From contig CAJNDS010002535.1 in the NCBI GenBank assembly GCA_905221605.1, forward strand, positions 842,001 through 906,000: a stretch of DNA of 64,000 nt. The letters are read 5' to 3'. The stretch comes from Symbiodinium natans. Its lineage: Eukaryota > Sar > Dinophyceae > Suessiales > Symbiodiniaceae. Under the pieces are notes generated by a model, which had not been told where the DNA came from, made no database searches, and saw only the letters and a program-made list of their open reading frames with translations. Shown in pieces: positions 52,783 through 62,303 of this stretch; position 1 is the stretch's first letter; each line of letters begins with the position of its first letter. Position numbers and translations under genes: made by a program.

Positions 52783-53763
52783 ATGCTCCTCACAAGGCCG
52801 TTTCCACTAAAAAATCTAGCGTCCAGGACCTGGCCGGCGTCAGCGTCGCGCAGAGCATGCGTTTTTGTGGCTAGAGTCTGCTTCAAAAAGTGCTTCCGGA
52901 AGGCAGATGCGGAGTTGGGTGTCCAGGCCAGTTTCCGAGCCCTTTACCATGAGTCCTATGCAGTTGTCACGTCGGAGCTCCGTCAGAAGATTGAAAAGTC
53001 GGACGAACCGGCGAGCCGACGACTGACTCAGCCCGAGCGGGCTGAGCGGTTCGAAAAGCAGAAAAAGAAGCTTTCGATCAAAAACCAGACCGAGCCCAGC
53101 GAAGCGCTGGTGGACAAGGCTGTGGCGTGCTACGAAAGCAATGAGCTGAGGTATCTGCCCTGGGAAGCATGCACTTCGCGGGAACAGGAAGTAGGCTCCG
53201 ACAGGCGTAAAGACACCCGCTTCACTGTAGACGAGCATTCCGGGCGGTTGAAGGTGGAGAACAAGGATGCAGAGCAAAAGGCTGTCACTACTTCGGAAGT
53301 TCACATCATGCAGGCTTTGCAGCGTCGATCTCTTGCCATGGACCAAGCCAATCTGGTGGAGTATTCCGTGATGCAGCAGTGGAGCGACAGGCTCATCAGA
53401 GCCCGCGTGCAGGATGCCCCCGCGGGCTACGCCAAGCCGACCTGGGCCCAGCTTGTCGCTGCTGACAAAAAGCTTTTCAGCGAGCTCAGGGACCTGACCC
53501 GTGATGGGGTTCAGGCAAATGCTGGTGCCCGGCCCTTAGACACTCATGTTCCCAGTGTCATGAATAGCTTCGACGTTGTGTGCTTGACGCAGCCCCTACC
53601 GTCGGGGTCTTCACGGGCGTCTGATGAGGGCAAGGATGCAGAGAAGCCAGAAAGGCCGGGCCCGCGCGGGCCTCGACAACCCAAAGGCGCCGGAAAAGGT
53701 AAGGGCAAGTTCAAATCGCCAGAGATGCCAGCACAGTTGGTTGCATGGGATCCTGTCCAATGA
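52783..53763 (+). CDS. Gag-like ORF of retroelement A
   Basis: The frame is open from 52741, with the first ATG at 52783. Landmarks are ERAERFEKQKKKLSIKNQTE, a conserved-looking ALQRRSLAMDQANLVEYSVM segment, and a C-terminal Lys/Gly-rich RGPRQPKGAGKGKGKFK. The last is typical of nucleic-acid-binding tails. It ends at 53763, and coding-like sequence continues in the next frame. Confidence 0.65.
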   Translation: MLLTRPFPLKNLASRTWPASASRRACVFVARVCFKKCFRKADAELGVQASFRALYHESYAVVTSELRQKIEKSDEPASRRLTQPERAERFEKQKKKLSIKNQTEPSEALVDKAVACYESNELRYLPWEACTSREQEVGSDRRKDTRFTVDEHSGRLKVENKDAEQKAVTTSEVHIMQALQRRSLAMDQANLVEYSVMQQWSDRLIRARVQDAPAGYAKPTWAQLVAADKKLFSELRDLTRDGVQANAGARPLDTHVPSVMNSFDVVCLTQPLPSGSSRASDEGKDAEKPERPGPRGPRQPKGAGKGKGKFKSPEMPAQLVAWDPVQ

Positions 53764-54613
53764 GGTTAGGAACAATGCATGTGTTCGCGGCTTGCATGCT
53801 TGCGCAATCCCGAAGTGCGGGCAGCACGGTCATGGAGCTTCCACTTGTCCCAAGCGTAACAAGGCCCCGTCAGAGTGACTAGGCCATGAGGTGTGTGCTG
53901 ACCGTGTGTCCTCGCGGGGGGAGGACCAGGGACCGCGTGCGTTGGATGCTGAAAAGCAACCATTGCGACCCCGCCTTCGAAGTGTGAGTGTCGGCTCGGA
54001 TGCTGTTGGGCAACCGATCCCCCGCAGGGTGAATGCCGAAGGGCAATCGCCCCACCGACCGCAGCCCCAGTTTCATGATGGTTCGGATGCTCCTAGGCAA
54101 CCGAACCCTTCTTCGATGCCTCATGCATCTTTGTCTGAGACAGCGACGTTTGATGCCAGTCATTCTTTGAGTCCTGGTATTGTTGATAACGCAGTCTGCG
54201 CATTTGATTCCCTTCCTGTCATTGCAGTTTCAACCAGTCCCCATTCTGTCCGCGACCAAGTACGCCAGTCCTTCTATTCAGGCATGTGCTGGCATGGTGG
54301 TTTGACGGGGCTGTACCCTTCCGTGGCGCAGCACCCTAATGCCGTCAGAGCTTTCACGAGGTTGGTGCGCGCTGTATCACCACGGCACGTATTCAGCAGC
54401 ATCGTTGTGTTGGATGGCTCTGAGATGGGCATTCGTGACGATGCCCAAAACGCATGCCTGCCCGCACTCGTCATACCCATGACTCGGTTTTCAGGGGGCC
54501 AGTTGGCTATCGCAAGCCCGCGTGGACAGGTCATCACTCACGGCGATCAATCTTTCCGTGCTCGCTTATGTAGCCTCGAGCAAGGCCCATTGCCATCGAT
54601 GCCCCAGGTTTGA
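53764..54613 (+). pseudogene. Zinc-knuckle-like segment and unknown domain, element A
   Basis: After a shift, the second frame reads ACAIPKCGQHGHGASTC, a CCHC-like pattern. It then meets a TGA at 53876 and continues to 54613 (240 codons from 53891: DQVRQSFYSGMCWHGGLTGL and later LPALVIPMTRFSGGQLAIA). This is the usual linker between gag-like and methyltransferase-like parts. Broken by one stop and two shifts. Confidence 0.5.
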
Positions 54614-54855
54614 AGCATGCGGTCATGCCTTCACAGGGTCGCAGGTTGGTGCTGATTGCTCTCTGCCTTCAAAATGTGACGCACCTTGATAAGCAGTCTG
54701 CGAGGACTTTGCGTGAGCTTGGCTTCAACCTCCCAGATGCTGAGCCGCCCATTCGCGCTGTGCCAGCCTTCGCCGAGGGTTTCCCCGACCTTAGGCCCCT
54801 TGGGTTTAGTTCCTCTAGGTCCCGCCCGCTGTGCCTCATTTCCTTCATGTCCTGA
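54610..54855 (+). pseudogene. Continuation of the linker in another frame
   Basis: It reads RRLVLIALCLQNVTHLDKQS and then ARTLRELGFNLPD. The sense shifts from the previous frame at about 54605 and again to the next at about 54840. Confidence 0.45.
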
Positions 54856-55888
54856 GGCCTTGCCTGCCGTGCGGCCGCAAAGGTTGATGTTCGTTGAGTT
54901 GTGTTGTGGATCGGCGGGGCTGTCTTTCGCTTTCCGATCACTAGGATTCCAGGTGCTAGCCATCGATCGTGCCAGCAATCGCCATCGGCCTTTGGTTCAT
55001 TGTGTGCATCTAGATCTGCGGCTGGACTCTTCCTGGACGTACCTGACGCGGCTCGTCCAGGCCAGGCAGGTCCTTCTTGTGCACGTTGCTCCGCGTGAGG
55101 TTCCGTGGCAGGGCCGCCACGCATCCCAGTGCTTGCGAAGCGAAGCTTCTCCCGACGGGCTTCCCGGGTTACCTCCTGCTTGGCAGTCCAAAGTGGATTC
55201 GGCCAACGCCGTCTACAGACGCACGTCTGCTTTTTGCATGTGGCTTTGCGAGCAGCGCTCCCAGAATCCTGAGTTCATGACGCATTTTTGTGTTGAGAAT
55301 CCCGCCAGCTCCTACATGTGGTTGCTGCCCGATTTCGTCGCCTTGCGCTCGAAGTGTTTCGAGGTTTCTTATGACTCTTGCATGCATGGTGGTGACCAGG
55401 CCAAACGCCAGGTATTGTGGACTTCAATGCGGGAGCTAGGCACCTTGGCCCGCCAGTGCGACAACAGCCATACCCACCGGCAATCCCCCACGGCAGAGGC
55501 CGAGTACCCTGAAGCCTGTTGTTCCAGGTATGCTGCTGCTGCAGCTCTGGCGTTGGGCGCCTCGCACACCATGCCGGCCAGCCCACGCATCTCCAACGAG
55601 TCCGCCCGCGCCGCTGCCCATCGGCAACCGCGCACTTCCAGGGCCATCGTTCTTGTGGATGAGTACCAGTACCAGGTTACGGTGCCTCTGCCGTCTGGCC
55701 AGGTCCCATCTCTTGATGATAAGAATTGCCTTTGTTGTGGTTTAGGCCCGGTCCTCGCCGGTTCCAAGGTGCTTTGGATTAACTTTGAGGGGGGGGTAGT
55801 TTTCCCGAAGCGCCCTAGGCCCGACAGGACGTCACTGACCAGCTTACAGATTTCGGTGAGGGAAGAGCAGCCTCGGTCACTTGCTTAA
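54840..55888 (+). CDS. Cytosine-methyltransferase-like module of element A
   Basis: LMFVELCCGSAGLSFAFRSL matches the SAM-binding motif I. DRASNRHRPLVHCVHLDL is motif II/III-like. VLLVHVAPREVPWQG stands where motif IV (APPC) is expected but lacks the catalytic Cys. HFCVENPASSYMW is the ENP motif VI. A Cys/His pattern follows (DSCMHGG ... CDNSHTH). The fold is probably kept, but methyltransferase catalysis is probably not. The frame is open from 54686. Confidence 0.6.
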
Positions 55889-57797
55889 TATGTTTGTCAA
55901 ATGGAAGCGTTGGGGCAAGGAGCTGGCCGAACAGGAAGAGAAGTTGCATGCTTCCCTCCATCCATCTGTGGCCATTGTCTTGAAGGGTAAGAGGCTCTTG
56001 CTTCTGGATCGGATAGCGAAATCCCTTGACTGGCCTGATAAGAATTTGCATTCTGATCTTACCCACGGGTTTCGTTTGGTTGGGGAGGAGAGGCCAAGCG
56101 GAGTCTTCCCTCTGGACCCCAAGCCTGCCGAGACATCCGTGGAAGGTTTGATGGAGGAGGCCGCTCTTCTGAAACCTTTGCTGTGGGAAAAGATCTCTCA
56201 AAGCCCAGACGGTCCCCACGATCAAGCTCTGTTTGATATCACTCATGCTGAGTGCCACGAAAAACGGTGGTTGGAACCACCCCGGACCTGGAGTGAGCTT
56301 GAGGGTCATTTTCAGGGTTCTTGGGTTCCTGTTGAGCAGCGCCAGAAGCTGAGACCTATCGACGACCTGGCCGAGAATGGTGTCAATAGCGCTTTCGCCC
56401 CTTGTGACAAGCTGACCCTCAGGGCTGTTGATGAGATTGTGTGGACAGCCTGTTTCCTCATGCGCACGCTCATCGGCCGGAAGGAGGTTCACGTCCAGCT
56501 GTCGTCCGGGGGCGTCCTGGCCGGTCCCCTTCACTCCTTTTGGACGGGCGATAAGGCCCGAGCCCGCCCACTGGTCAAAACGGTGGATCTGAAGGCGGCA
56601 TACAAACAATTGCCGTTGAGCCCTCTTGATCATCGCTTATGTGTTGTCAGTGTTCGCAGGCCGCTCGACCGACAAGTCGTAGGCTACGTGTCCAAAACCC
56701 TGCCGTTCGGAGCGGCTGCGAGTGTGACAGCGTTTAATCGCGTCGCTCGTCTCCTTCAAAGAATTCTGCAAGAGGCTCGCATCATGGCGAGTAATTATTT
56801 TGACGACTACCCCATTCTGGAGATGACTGCGCTCGCAAGCAGTTGCGACAAGACCGTGCACAACATTTTGTCTCTTCTAGGATTTGAATGGGCGTCGGAT
56901 AAAGAGGAGGATTTTGCTCAGAGTGCGAGCCTTCTTGGAGTCACGTTAGATCTAACAGATCCCGCGCTTGGGCATGTCAAGGTTGCGAATCGTGAAGAGA
57001 AGTGCGCCGAAGTTTCCTCTGCCATTGATGCGGTTTTGGCAAAGGGTGTTCTTAGGGCCTCGGAGGTTGCCTCTTTGTTCGGCCGCATACAGTTCATGGA
57101 GGGCCAACTGTTGGGGCGCCTTGGGCGTCTAGCGCTTATGGAGCTCAGGTCTCTTTGTTCAGCTTCGGGCGAGCTTCGCCTTGGCAAGTTTGAGAGGGCA
57201 GCCTTTTGCAATCTCAGGGATCGTATGATGTCCGGGCCCGCCAGGGCTGTGCCTACATCGCCACCTGAGGGGTGTGTTTGTGTTTACACCGATGGCGCGT
57301 GTGAGTTTCAGTCGGGTCGACCACTCTGCACGATCGGAGGGATTTTGTATCACCGCGTTGATGGGAAGTGGAACACTCGCTTCTTCGCATGCGAAATGCC
57401 GCCTGAGTTGGTTCAATCATGGAGTGATGCTGGGAAGCGGCATCTGATCGGCCCGGTTGAGCTCTATGCCGTTGTGACAGCCAGAAAGGTGTGGAGATCC
57501 TTTCTGAACTCTGCTCGTGCTCTGTTCTTTGTTGATCACTCGGGTGTGCATGCAGCGTGCGTGAGTGGAACTTCAAGGGACAGTGTGTAGAGGTGTTTGC
57601 TTGTCGAGCTTGAGCGCGCCGATGCAGTGCCCATGATTGGGTGGATTGCTCGAGTGCCCAGTCCGAGCAACCCGTCCGACGCTCCCTCAAGGGGGATCTT
57701 CGTCTTCCCAGTTTGGGGCACCTGCTCTCGAGAGCATCCGTCTTGCTGCATGTCTGGGAGACTCCTGAGCCCGTTGGAGTTGAAGGGGGATGTCTAG
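55881..57797 (+). CDS. Reverse transcriptase and RNase H of element A (one internal stop)
   Basis: RT landmarks: RQKLRPIDDLAENGVN; motif A VKTVDLKAAYKQLPLSP; motif B LPFGAAASVTAFNRV; motif C NYFDDYP; then LLGVTLDL. RNase H landmarks: VYTDGACEF, GPVELYAVV, ALFFVDHSGVHAA and RVPSPSNPSDAPSR, supplying the Asp-Glu-Asp-Asp set. A TAG at 57588-57590 interrupts the same frame before the last RNase H part. The copy is nearly but not fully intact. Confidence 0.8.
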
Positions 57798-58048
57798 GGA
57801 CGCGCTCACTCGTCTTCGTGTGATGCGTGTTCTTGGAGGCCCTGTGGGCTCATGGATTTGTCCCGACTTGTGGCTGTGCCATCAAAGAAGAAAAGAGCGC
57901 TTGAGTCCTCAAACATGCATGACTCTGTTTTTCTTTATGAGCCTTTTGAGATCACGATTGGATACCATGTTATGAGGATGAAGTTTGAATATGCTTCCCT
58001 GCGGTGATTAATTTCCTTTGAGTTTCTCGCCCTTTTTGGAAAGTTGCG
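57798..58048 (+). CDS. Possible 51-residue ORF after element A
   Basis: An ATG at 57852 opens 51 codons ([20 protein letters not shown], later [20 protein letters not shown]) and stops at 58005-58007. It looks protein-like and may be a first exon or a retroelement tail. Confidence 0.3.
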
Positions 58049-58210
58049 ATGGCTATAAACATGTATATATATATACATGTATATACATGCATATATATAT
58101 ATATGTGGGTATATATGTATATGTATATTAATTATATGTATATGTATATATATATATATATGTATATAGATCTGCATATGTATACATGCATATGTATGTA
58201 TGTAGACATG

Positions 58211-58241
<31 letters not shown>

Positions 58242-58251
58242 GTATATATCT

Positions 58252-58334
<83 letters not shown>

Positions 58335-58372
58335 TTTGTATGTATAGAAATGTATATGCATATAAATATATT
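58049..58372. repeat. TATACA / CATATA microsatellite
   Basis: Alternating TATATG, TATACA and ACATATAC units include about 13 clean CATATA units at 58255-58330. Confidence 0.95.
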
Positions 58373-59032
58373 CAGCCAGGGTTCCTTTGTTCTTCTTCTT
58401 CCTCTTTTTCCACCTGTCGCCCTCCCCACAGCTTGGCGTTGTTCAGATCGATGCCCTCGAGGCAATAGGCCAACTGAGTTGCAGCTGCCACAGCAAAATT
58501 TAAAATCTAAGGAGTGCAACCAACAAGAATGTATAAAGCTCAATGTTTTTGTTGCAATCCTACAGGAGGTTTCCCACTCCCTATCAACCCTAAGCCTACG
58601 TGAAGCAGGCTCGGTCTGTGCAGCAAAAGCCCCGTAAGCCTCAAACACTCAACACTGGCAGCTCCGATCACGCTGTGGCTCCCTTTCCGTAGTGGAAGTG
58701 CAACGGACATGTGATTTGACATTGCACCAGCCTTGAATTCCGATGTGTTTCGCGCCCTTTGGTCACGATGGATCGGTGACTCCAGCAGCAGTTTCATTCA
58801 AAACTCTGGTGCCATTGATGACATTCAGCATCGGGTTAGTCCCTTTTGTGCCCAGATCTTCAAGCATTTCGGCCCGATTGCCTCAGGGCATTGACTCATA
58901 GCAAGCACTGGCAAGAGCAGCACGAGCAGCACGTTTGTTTGTTGTGTGTCATGGTCTTTCCTCGGTATCCCAGCAGCGTTTCATCGAACCTTCTGTTCAG
59001 CCAGCAGCTCTTTGGCATTGTGCCCTTGCGCA
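58373..59032. other. Spacer
   Basis: Open frames on both strands (plus 58350-58637, minus 58540-58797) have no recognisable content. It probably includes the 5' flank of the next gene. Confidence 0.4.
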
Positions 59033-59815
59033 ATGCTGCCAGCAATGCCAGTCCTCTCGAAACGATGTGTTCCCGGAATCGTGGCTCTGACCGTTTCCAC
59101 TCTCACTCTCGCTCTCGCTCTCTTGCCTTATCTGATGGGAGTGCAGAATGCTCTGCAGAGGCCAAGACTGGATTGCAAGCAAGAAACCATTCCGCTCTAT
59201 CCAACGTTTCCCGGAGCCAGGGTCCGCAACCTTTCTGATAGTGAGTGGATTGCGTCGCGTGAAACAAGCACAACAACAAACTTTGTCCTGGCAGCAATAT
59301 TAAACGCTCATGCTCATAGCATTCCTGCACTTTGGTCTGTGTACGGACCTCACTTTTGGGATGTTGTCTTCATCAATCCAAAAATGACCCCGACAGAGCA
59401 AGCAGAGTTGGGCATGCGTGGAATCAAAGCACTGACCTGTGGCGATGGGTTCAACAAGGTCTACGACATCAACTACAAATGTGTTGCTGGGCTCATCCAT
59501 GATTTCATGAAGCCCATTGACATTGAAGATGATCCGGAAGATCCTCACCTGCCTGCTTCGAGTCGCTGGAGCGAACTTCAAGGATTGTTGGCCTTTCATG
59601 CCGATCTCTGGCTCTCTCCCCTTGTTTTCGCGACTGCTGCATTTGCATATCATGGTTTTGTTTTTGGTCCAACCAAGGGCTTTTGTTTAGGAAAAGCAAT
59701 GATCAGCGGAGGTCTGGATGACCTGATACGGCAAAAGCCCCAGAAGAAAGCATGTTTACGCTCATTTTATGTCTCGTCAAGAGACTTGCAAACATGTCTT
59801 ACAATCATCCTATGA
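59033..59815 (+). CDS. Host gene, 5' part: membrane-anchored unknown protein
   Basis: The ATG at 59033 gives a short N-terminus and then a membrane anchor (IVALTVSTLTLALALLPYLM), as in type II membrane proteins. The luminal-like part contains VLAAILNAHAHSIPALWSVY, GPHFWDVVFINPKM and GLLAFHADLWLSP. That pattern resembles glycosyltransferase-like proteins of algae, but I cannot name a family. The last residues (from about 59640) may be intron read-through. The frame is also open upstream to 58946. Confidence 0.5.
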   Translation: MLPAMPVLSKRCVPGIVALTVSTLTLALALLPYLMGVQNALQRPRLDCKQETIPLYPTFPGARVRNLSDSEWIASRETSTTTNFVLAAILNAHAHSIPALWSVYGPHFWDVVFINPKMTPTEQAELGMRGIKALTCGDGFNKVYDINYKCVAGLIHDFMKPIDIEDDPEDPHLPASSRWSELQGLLAFHADLWLSPLVFATAAFAYHGFVFGPTKGFCLGKAMISGGLDDLIRQKPQKKACLRSFYVSSRDLQTCLTIIL

Positions 59816-60566
59816 TGTTGGGCAGGGTGAGCCACGAAGGCAGGAAGCCAAAACCAGGAAGCCACAAAGAGCCAGGATCCACAAATGAGTGTGACATTTG
59901 CCAAAAAACTCTCCTTGTAAACTCGATCCGCCGCACAGGCCACACGGACTGAGAGCATAAGTTTGATCCGGCCAGGCCGGCCAGGGAATGACATGCCTGG
60001 CAAAAACCCAGGAAGGACAACTTTTATCATGTGTCTCCTCCTGAAGTAAGAACAAACCTGCATATGCTGATGTTTTGTTGGAACCTGTTCCAAACCCTTT
60101 TGGAGACAAAACCCTTTTGGAGATACAAGCCGGTGGCCTCAAAGAAGCCAAGCCAAAACGATCCAAGCCGACTGGCTTTGTCCAAGGAGTGGTTTGGATC
60201 TGCAGAAATTATGGGTTCTTCAAGACGCAGATTCTGCTTGCCAGCGCTTCAGCTGGAGCTGGGCTTGGTGGCGGCACGGCGAAGCGATTCGCCAACAGGC
60301 GTTTTTTTCTAGCAAAGGCTCTTGAGGACGGGATGGGTCTGAATGCCTTGACATTTTGGCGGTTGACCTGGTCCAATCGGGTTGCTGTTTCACTGGTCCC
60401 AAGGTCCTAGAGTGGCCTGAGTACCCCAACTAGTGGCCCAATTCAGTTCTGTAAGTTGGTTCTCTCCACGAATCCTAGGCTAGCCCAAGAGTAGCTTTAG
60501 GGGGGCCATGTGGTCTGAGCTAAGGCGAGAGTGCAGATGCAATTTCTGAATTCTTTTGCATGGCAG

Positions 60567-60992
60567 GAACTGGCCGAAAAGGATTTAGCACCGAATACTC
60601 GATGTGAGTGCCATGCATGGGCAGATCTCTTCTACATACCTCGCGAAGCCTTCGCAAACTGGGCGTCAGCTGCACAAATCGTGGGCTCTTTCCGGCGAAG
60701 CAACGATTGGCTCGACACCAGCAAGTACCTCATGATGAATGAAGTGGCTGTCCATCTGTTAGCTCAGGTTAGCATGAGACATGGCTGCGCTGGTGGTTGT
60801 CAGCTCCAAAGCATGAAGTGCTGCGGAGGGACCGGTGCTCAGTTGAACGCATCGGATATGGCGGATGCGCAGTGTATGTGTGGCCATCGTGTAGACCTCC
60901 GAGATTCGAACGTCCTCAACAAGCTTGCAGAGATGTGGAAGCAAAAGGGCCTCTACTATGCAAGATCTAAAGCAGGAGCAGGAAGAACTTAG
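60567..60992 (+). CDS. Host gene, 3' part (terminal exon)
   Basis: After the acceptor ttgcatggcag the exon reads ELAEKDLAPNTRCECHAWAD and then LFYIPREAFANWASAAQIVG. It ends after Cys-rich segments (GCAGGCQLQSMKCCGG, CMCGH) at 60992. The HAWADLFYIP segment parallels FHADLWLSP of the 5' exon, supporting one gene. Phase linkage is not proven. Confidence 0.45.
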   Translation, partial: ELAEKDLAPNTRCECHAWADLFYIPREAFANWASAAQIVGSFRRSNDWLDTSKYLMMNEVAVHLLAQVSMRHGCAGGCQLQSMKCCGGTGAQLNASDMADAQCMCGHRVDLRDSNVLNKLAEMWKQKGLYYARSKAGAGRT

Positions 60993-61178
60993 GAATTGCC
61001 AGAGCGTTGTCAAAGGGGATGTTCATGCTGTCTCTTCGCTGAAAAGAGACATGTATAGTGTACTGTGAAACATGGTGGGAAACAACGGGGAAGTCTGGGT
61101 GTGGGGGCGTTGGCGCTTGAGGCGTGGCCACTGAGCTTGTTCGGCAAGCCCGTCTGAGACTTCTAGAGTAGCTTCCCG
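60993..61178. other. Short spacer before retroelement B
   Basis: No feature is supported between the host-gene stop and the first element-B frame. Confidence 0.4.
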
Positions 61179-62303
61179 ATGAGCTTGCGCTGGTCTTTGT
61201 TGCAGTCATGTTGCACGCGCAGTTGTGATTTCAGCGCCAGAGTCTGGACCGATTTTGACGCATGCATGTTCGGAGGCCAGAGAAAGAAGCGCACAGCCAT
61301 CGTGTCCAACCGATCCTGGTTTTGCGTGCTTAGTAAGCACTGTGACGGCGGACACGACCACCTCCCGTGGGGGAAAGTCCTCTCAAACGGCAACACAGCG
61401 TGGTCCACAGCCTTAGAAAGTGCATACTCATGGGGACTGAGTAAAGCCCTCGTTCAATGTCTTTTAGATGGCCTGGGACTCCAGCGAGAGAATATGCCTC
61501 TCAGCTCGAAGCAACAGAAGCGTAGACTACTCGAGCCTGAGTTTGGCAATATCCAGATCCTGCTCGACCCCCCTGCGGAAGTTCTGCGCACGGTGCCGCC
61601 GTGTACTCTACAAGGCGTCCTGGGGCTCCCTAAAGGAACCCGCCTCCTGCGAGTAGACAGGGCCTCTTTCCGAGCAGTGATCCGCACTCCGCTGGACCCA
61701 GTGACCTGGTGTCAGCGAGCTATGCAGCTTCCACATCCTTCGCATAGTCTGCAAGACCTCCCCACGCCAGTCGCGCTGGCAAAGTTCCGCACGTATGAGT
61801 CTCGCAAACTGCGACGGATTGTTGAGGAATGCGAAGGAAAGGAGACCCGGGCCCGGTGTGGCCTGGACCCTTCAGTGCAGGCAGTGACAGCTCCTAAAAA
61901 GTCGGTGGCAACAGAACAACTGCTGTCGAGCGTCCAGCGCCCGGACCTGGACGTTGCCCGCCAAATCCGAGAGGGTTTTCCCCTAGTAGGGTGGTTGGAG
62001 CCTTCCAACCTGTGGGAGAAGAGGCTGGAAGTTCCAGCTTTAACGCCCCAAGCTTTGATGGAGGCAGCCCCAGATATAGCTGCAGCGTCTCGTCCCCAAG
62101 TTAGTCGAAACGTAGACCCGGCCATAACCTCCGGAGTCTGGGAGGCCACCTCACAAGAAGCCAGCGTGGGATGGCTATCGTTCCAAGACGAACGACAGCT
62201 TTCACCAGTCTCTCGGATTTTCAGCGTGCGTTTCGAAGAACAAGATAAGGCCAATCGACAACCTCAAGTCGAGCTTAGTAAATGCAGCCTGTGGCACCAC
62301 TGA
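61179..62303 (+). CDS. Methyltransferase-module end and RT N-terminal part, element B
   Basis: The first 50 residues hold the module's Cys/His-rich end (DFDACMFGGQRKKRTAIVSN, CDGGHDHLPWGK), parallel to DSCMHGG ... CDNSHTH in element A. A linker follows, then IREGFPLVGWLEPSNLWEKR and ITSGVWEATSQEASVGWLSF, the usual stretch before RT motif A. Sense passes to another frame near 62225. Confidence 0.6.
   Translation: MSLRWSLLQSCCTRSCDFSARVWTDFDACMFGGQRKKRTAIVSNRSWFCVLSKHCDGGHDHLPWGKVLSNGNTAWSTALESAYSWGLSKALVQCLLDGLGLQRENMPLSSKQQKRRLLEPEFGNIQILLDPPAEVLRTVPPCTLQGVLGLPKGTRLLRVDRASFRAVIRTPLDPVTWCQRAMQLPHPSHSLQDLPTPVALAKFRTYESRKLRRIVEECEGKETRARCGLDPSVQAVTAPKKSVATEQLLSSVQRPDLDVARQIREGFPLVGWLEPSNLWEKRLEVPALTPQALMEAAPDIAAASRPQVSRNVDPAITSGVWEATSQEASVGWLSFQDERQLSPVSRIFSVRFEEQDKANRQPQVELSKCSLWHH

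Larger units (their letters stand above)
52741..57797 (+). mobile_element. Retroelement A (gag-like, methyltransferase-like, RT, RNase H), decayed
   Basis: Successive + strand frames encode a gag-like protein, a Cys/His motif, an unknown domain, a cytosine-methyltransferase-like module, an RT and an RNase H. At least three frameshifts and two internal stops separate them. No LTRs are seen within the window. The order of modules is one I recognise from dinoflagellate genomes; the exact class (DIRS-like or other) is not settled. Confidence 0.75.
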
